NCBI GenBank assembly: GCA_016866635.1
Contig: VGLT01000004.1
Location: 1-16,139, forward strand
Origin: Candidatus Uhrbacteria bacterium
GTDB lineage: Bacteria; Patescibacteriota; Patescibacteriia; 2-12-FULL-60-25
Reading direction: 5' to 3'
Length of the DNA stretch: 16,139 bases
Part shown: positions 13,201 through 16,139 of the stretch, piece by piece
How the letters are laid out: each line of letters starts with the position of its first letter
Position numbering within the stretch: the stretch's first letter is position 1
The notes under the pieces: generated by a model
The model's database searches: none
The model's input: only the letters and a program-made list of their open reading frames with translations
Told to the model about the DNA's origin: nothing
Translations under genes and position numbers: made by a program

Positions 13201-13231
13201 CTAGTAACCAGTAACTCGTAACTAGTAATGT
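13197..13231. repeat. Degenerate heptamer tandem array, five units (35 bp), filling the stop-to-start gap
   Basis: Units start at 13197, 13204, 13211, 13218 and 13225. Units 1 and 4 are GTAACTA, units 2 and 3 each differ at one base, and unit 5 is diverged (GTAATGT). The first unit contains the TAA stop of the LCP gene (13198-13200), and the array ends on the base before the der ATG (13232). The whole intergenic gap is therefore array. Confidence 0.88.
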
Positions 13232-14710
13232 ATGATCAAACGAACAAGACAGCTGCCGCTGGTCGCTCTTGTAGGGCGCACCAATGTGGGAAAATCGACC
13301 CTCTGGAACCGCTTAACAGAAAGCGGACGCGCTTTAGTAAGTGATCAGCCGCACACAACACGTGATCGAAACTATGGAACCGTTTTGTGGAACGGCATGT
13401 TATTTGAGCTCGTGGATACGGGTGGGATGGATACGGAATCGGATGTGATCGGACAAGGGATTCGTGAGCAAGCGCGTCATGCGATCAAAGAAGCGGACCT
13501 TGTCTTATTCGTCGTCGATGCACAGGCTGGCATTCTTCCTCAGGATCAAGATCTTGCACGAGAAGTTCGCGGATTGCACAAGCATATTTGGCTCCTTGCA
13601 AACAAAACAGATCGCTTGGCCGGGCGATCTCTTGCTCATCAACCAGAATTTTATAATCTTCAACTAGGAGAGGCTCGCCCTATCAGTGCAACAACAAGCT
13701 TTGGGGTTGGTGATTTCCTGGAAGAATGTTTGCAAGAATTAGATCGACTTGGTCATCCTGCGATCCCTTCTGAAGGGAAAAAGAGATTAAAGCTCGCGGT
13801 CATTGGGCGACCAAATGTTGGAAAATCTTCCCTCGTCAATTCTATCCTTGGGGAAGAACGGGTCATCGTCTCCCCCATCGCTCACACCACGCGCGAACCA
13901 CAGGACACCTGGATCACTTATCGGGATCAAGACCTGGTGTTGGTGGATACGGCAGGCATGCGCAAACAATCAAAGATTACCAAAGGACTAGAGGACGAGG
14001 GAATCCGCCGTAATCAACAGGCGATCAGCTCTGCAGATGTGGCTTTTTTAGTATTTGATGCGACCAGCGATCCAACATCACAAGATCGTCACCTCGCGGG
14101 CATGCTAGAAGAGTCCAACAAAGGATTAATTTTAGTTGCCAATAAATGGGATTTGGTCGAGGCAAAGACGCCGGAAACAGCCAATCGATATGAGGCGTTG
14201 CTCCGTCAATTGTTTCCTTTCCTGCATTGGGCTCCCATGATTTTTACCAGCGCTCTCACCCATCAACGAACAACGAAACTCTTAGATGAAGCACTAAAGG
14301 TTCAAGCGGAGCGCTATCGACACATTGATTACAATGCCGTCAATCGCCTTTTAAAAGCCTGCATCAAAACCATGAAACCGCTTGCGAGTTATGGACCAAA
14401 ATCTCCTCGTATCTACGATGTCGCACAAGTCGGATATGCTCCGCCGACCTTTTTAATTACCGTCCACGGAGAGAAGGAAAATCTCCATCAAAACTGGATT
14501 CGCTTTTTTGAAAAACGGTTGCGCGAAAAATTTAGCTTTCAAGGAACTCCAATCGTGGTCAAGGCACGCCATCTCCCGATCGCAAAATCCGAAAAGAAGC
14601 GGAACGTGCACGGCCCGGGCATGGAAGCCGTGGCCGGAAAAATCCGCGAAAAGAAAAAGCTCGTCAATCAGACGATGCGGAGACAAAAACACGGCCGAAG
14701 ACGGTATTAA
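13232..14710 (+). CDS. der: Ribosome biogenesis GTPase Der (EngA)
   Basis: 492 residues with two tandem GTPase domains and a C-terminal KH-like domain, the arrangement unique to Der. Domain 1 has GRTNVGKST (15-23), HTTRDR (41-46), DTGG (62-65) and NKTD (124-127). Domain 2 has GRPNVGKSS (192-200), HTTREP (218-223), DTAGMRK (239-245) and NKWD (304-307). The KH-like domain covers about 320-435 and ends in a basic tail (MRRQKHGRRRY). Der binds and matures the 50S ribosomal subunit. The start lies directly after the heptamer array and has no Shine-Dalgarno sequence, so translation may depend on ribosomes ending on the LCP gene. Its stop overlaps the convergent murJ stop. Confidence 0.98.
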   Translation: MIKRTRQLPLVALVGRTNVGKSTLWNRLTESGRALVSDQPHTTRDRNYGTVLWNGMLFELVDTGGMDTESDVIGQGIREQARHAIKEADLVLFVVDAQAGILPQDQDLAREVRGLHKHIWLLANKTDRLAGRSLAHQPEFYNLQLGEARPISATTSFGVGDFLEECLQELDRLGHPAIPSEGKKRLKLAVIGRPNVGKSSLVNSILGEERVIVSPIAHTTREPQDTWITYRDQDLVLVDTAGMRKQSKITKGLEDEGIRRNQQAISSADVAFLVFDATSDPTSQDRHLAGMLEESNKGLILVANKWDLVEAKTPETANRYEALLRQLFPFLHWAPMIFTSALTHQRTTKLLDEALKVQAERYRHIDYNAVNRLLKACIKTMKPLASYGPKSPRIYDVAQVGYAPPTFLITVHGEKENLHQNWIRFFEKRLREKFSFQGTPIVVKARHLPIAKSEKKRNVHGPGMEAVAGKIREKKKLVNQTMRRQKHGRRRY

Positions 14711-16139
14711 TGTTTTTCAAATCGTTTTTTGAAACCACGTAGGAATTCTGTTAGCTCCTGAGACTTCAGGAGCCAGGCCACCAGCAAGAATGCGAGCACA
14801 CCTCCCATGCCGCCAACCACTGCTTGCAAAATGACTTGCCAAGCTTTTACGAGTGGATACATCGTCCCAATCCATTGACGGAGGGGATAGGCGACCAGTC
14901 CAAGAGCAAGCGTCGCAAGAATTATTTTAAACGTAGAATAAATAATATTTTTTAGATCAAGCGCTCGTTGACGACGATTTAACCAGATAAAAAGGAGGAT
15001 CATCTGAACGGTTGAAGCGATGGTGAAAGCGATAGCGAGCCCTTCGACCCCCAAATAATTACGAAGAACATACGCAGAAACAGCAAGGATCACCTCGTTG
15101 ATCAGACCAATCCACAATGGGGTCCAGGTATCTTTGAGCGCGTAAAATCCACGAGCGAGAAGCGGGATGAGCCCCTGCATGACAAGTGAGAGCGTAAACC
15201 AGGCGAAAACGTTCGCCGTGAGCCGTGTCGCCGTCCAATCAAATGCTCCTGCGCCAAAGAGTAAACGGACGATCTGCGCGCGGAAGAGGAGAAACAAGGC
15301 ACTGATAGGAACAAGAAAGAATATACTATTTCTCGCGGCATGCGAAAACGAATCACGGAACGCTTGGGTATTGACTTGAGAAACGGCCCGAGACAAGGCA
15401 GGAAATGCTGCGATCGCAAAAGAAACGCCAATAATCCCGATCGGAAAAGATTGTAAGTTTGTTGCGAGATTAAACACGCTGACCGATCCCTCGGGCAAGG
15501 AAGAGGCAAGCGCGAGCAAAATGACTAAATTTATTTGCGTCATCGCAAGGCCAAGGGTGCGCGGACCCATCAGCTTTAGGATCTGGCGAACCCCGTCTGG
15601 TTTAAGGGATGGCCAATGCAAATTTCGTATGCCTGCAACGGAGGTTTGGATCAAAAGATGAAACAACGCGCCCATGACAACACCCCAGGCCAATCCTTGG
15701 AGACCAAAACGCGGGGTAAGAACAAGCGCACCAAGGATAATGCCAATATTGTAGAAAATGGGGGCTAGGGCAAACGGCAAAAAACGTCGCATCGATTGCA
15801 AAACACCGCCCATCACACCGGATAGTCCAAGGAGAATCGGGGAGAGAAACATGATACGAGATAAAGTGATCGTGAGATCCAATTTCTCGCCCTCATATCC
15901 AGGTGTCGTCCAAGGGACAAGCGTTGGGGCAAGCACAATCAAAACCAAGGCAAGCGCTGTCATGACGACAAATACGAGTGACACAACTTGCTCAGCGAGT
16001 TTTTGCGCCTCCCCTTTTCCCTTTTTTTCAAGATATTCCGTAAACACGGGGATAAATCCTGCGCTCAAAGCACCAAGAATAATTAAATTATACAAAAAAT
16101 CCGGAAGACGGAATGCTGCATAATACGCGTCCAAAGATG
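14707..16139 (-). CDS. murJ: Lipid II flippase MurJ (MviN), 5' partial
   Basis: About 476 residues are visible. The frame runs off the right edge, so the true start is outside; the apparent TTG start at 16134 is an internal Leu codon. The visible N-terminal part, DAYYAAFRLPDFLYNLIILG followed by ALSAGFIPVFTEYL, is the conserved first-helix region of MurJ, and roughly 35-40 residues are missing before it. About 12 to 13 membrane helices follow, typical of this MOP-superfamily transporter, including VGVSFAIAAFPALS-type segments in the middle and ARGFYALKDTWTP later. MurJ moves the peptidoglycan precursor lipid II across the inner membrane. It is convergent with der, sharing four bases at 14707-14710. 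Confidence 0.95.
   Translation of the reverse strand, partial: SLDAYYAAFRLPDFLYNLIILGALSAGFIPVFTEYLEKKGKGEAQKLAEQVVSLVFVVMTALALVLIVLAPTLVPWTTPGYEGEKLDLTITLSRIMFLSPILLGLSGVMGGVLQSMRRFLPFALAPIFYNIGIILGALVLTPRFGLQGLAWGVVMGALFHLLIQTSVAGIRNLHWPSLKPDGVRQILKLMGPRTLGLAMTQINLVILLALASSLPEGSVSVFNLATNLQSFPIGIIGVSFAIAAFPALSRAVSQVNTQAFRDSFSHAARNSIFFLVPISALFLLFRAQIVRLLFGAGAFDWTATRLTANVFAWFTLSLVMQGLIPLLARGFYALKDTWTPLWIGLINEVILAVSAYVLRNYLGVEGLAIAFTIASTVQMILLFIWLNRRQRALDLKNIIYSTFKIILATLALGLVAYPLRQWIGTMYPLVKAWQVILQAVVGGMGGVLAFLLVAWLLKSQELTEFLRGFKKRFEKH

Noticed and set aside
4108..13231. Heptamer arrays as CRISPR or as copies of one dispersed repeat
   Set aside because: Units are seven bases with no spacers and no cas genes are present. 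Unit sequences differ between loci, so they are neither CRISPR nor one repeat family.

Overview
The window looks like a chromosomal segment of a Patescibacteria / Candidate Phyla Radiation (CPR) bacterium. This is inferred from the gene content: a conjugation-like (VirB/PrgI) export apparatus sitting among housekeeping genes, two very small two-helix membrane proteins, and LCP, Der and MurJ proteins. Base composition is moderate. TGA is used as a stop (at 2723-2725) and no reading frame needs it as a sense codon, so the standard bacterial code fits. No tRNA, rRNA, CRISPR array, insertion sequence or prophage gene was seen.

Layout. (1) 1-892, plus strand: a decaying stretch with the end of a nucleotidyltransferase-like gene, a MazG-like NTP pyrophosphohydrolase whose start codon is out of frame by one A, and an MTH1-type Nudix hydrolase that has lost its whole Nudix box. 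(2) 981-2852, plus: a compact operon of two small two-TM proteins, a membrane-anchored thioredoxin, a CcdA-like thiol-electron transporter and a doubtful 39-codon ORF. (3) 2860-11702, minus: a seven-gene operon for a type IV secretion-like machine, in the order VirB6-like polytopic protein, 534-residue soluble protein, PrgI-like protein, stand-alone TraC/VirB4 N-domain protein, VirB4 ATPase, VirB8-like bitopic protein and ComF, with ComF joined to its neighbour by a TAATG overlap. (4) 11782-14710, plus: an LCP (LytR-CpsA-Psr) cell-wall ligase and the ribosome-assembly GTPase Der. (5) 14707-16139, minus: the lipid II flippase MurJ, cut by the window edge.

How the genes may work together. Thioredoxin plus CcdA would move reducing power across the membrane. 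The VirB-like set plus ComF could be a DNA-uptake or DNA/protein-transfer machine. LCP and MurJ act in envelope building.

Two patterns stand out that ordinary annotation would miss. First, four genes have an extended -10 promoter, TGnTAWAAT, followed by exactly six bases and then the start codon, so the mRNA would begin at the start codon (leaderless). These sites correct two gene starts and show which gene the frameshift broke. Second, four loci carry a degenerate tandem array with a period of exactly seven bases and about four units (28 bp), each with a different unit sequence. Three lie at gene boundaries and one lies inside a gene, where it encodes a linker. These arrays are the best candidate here for an undescribed element.
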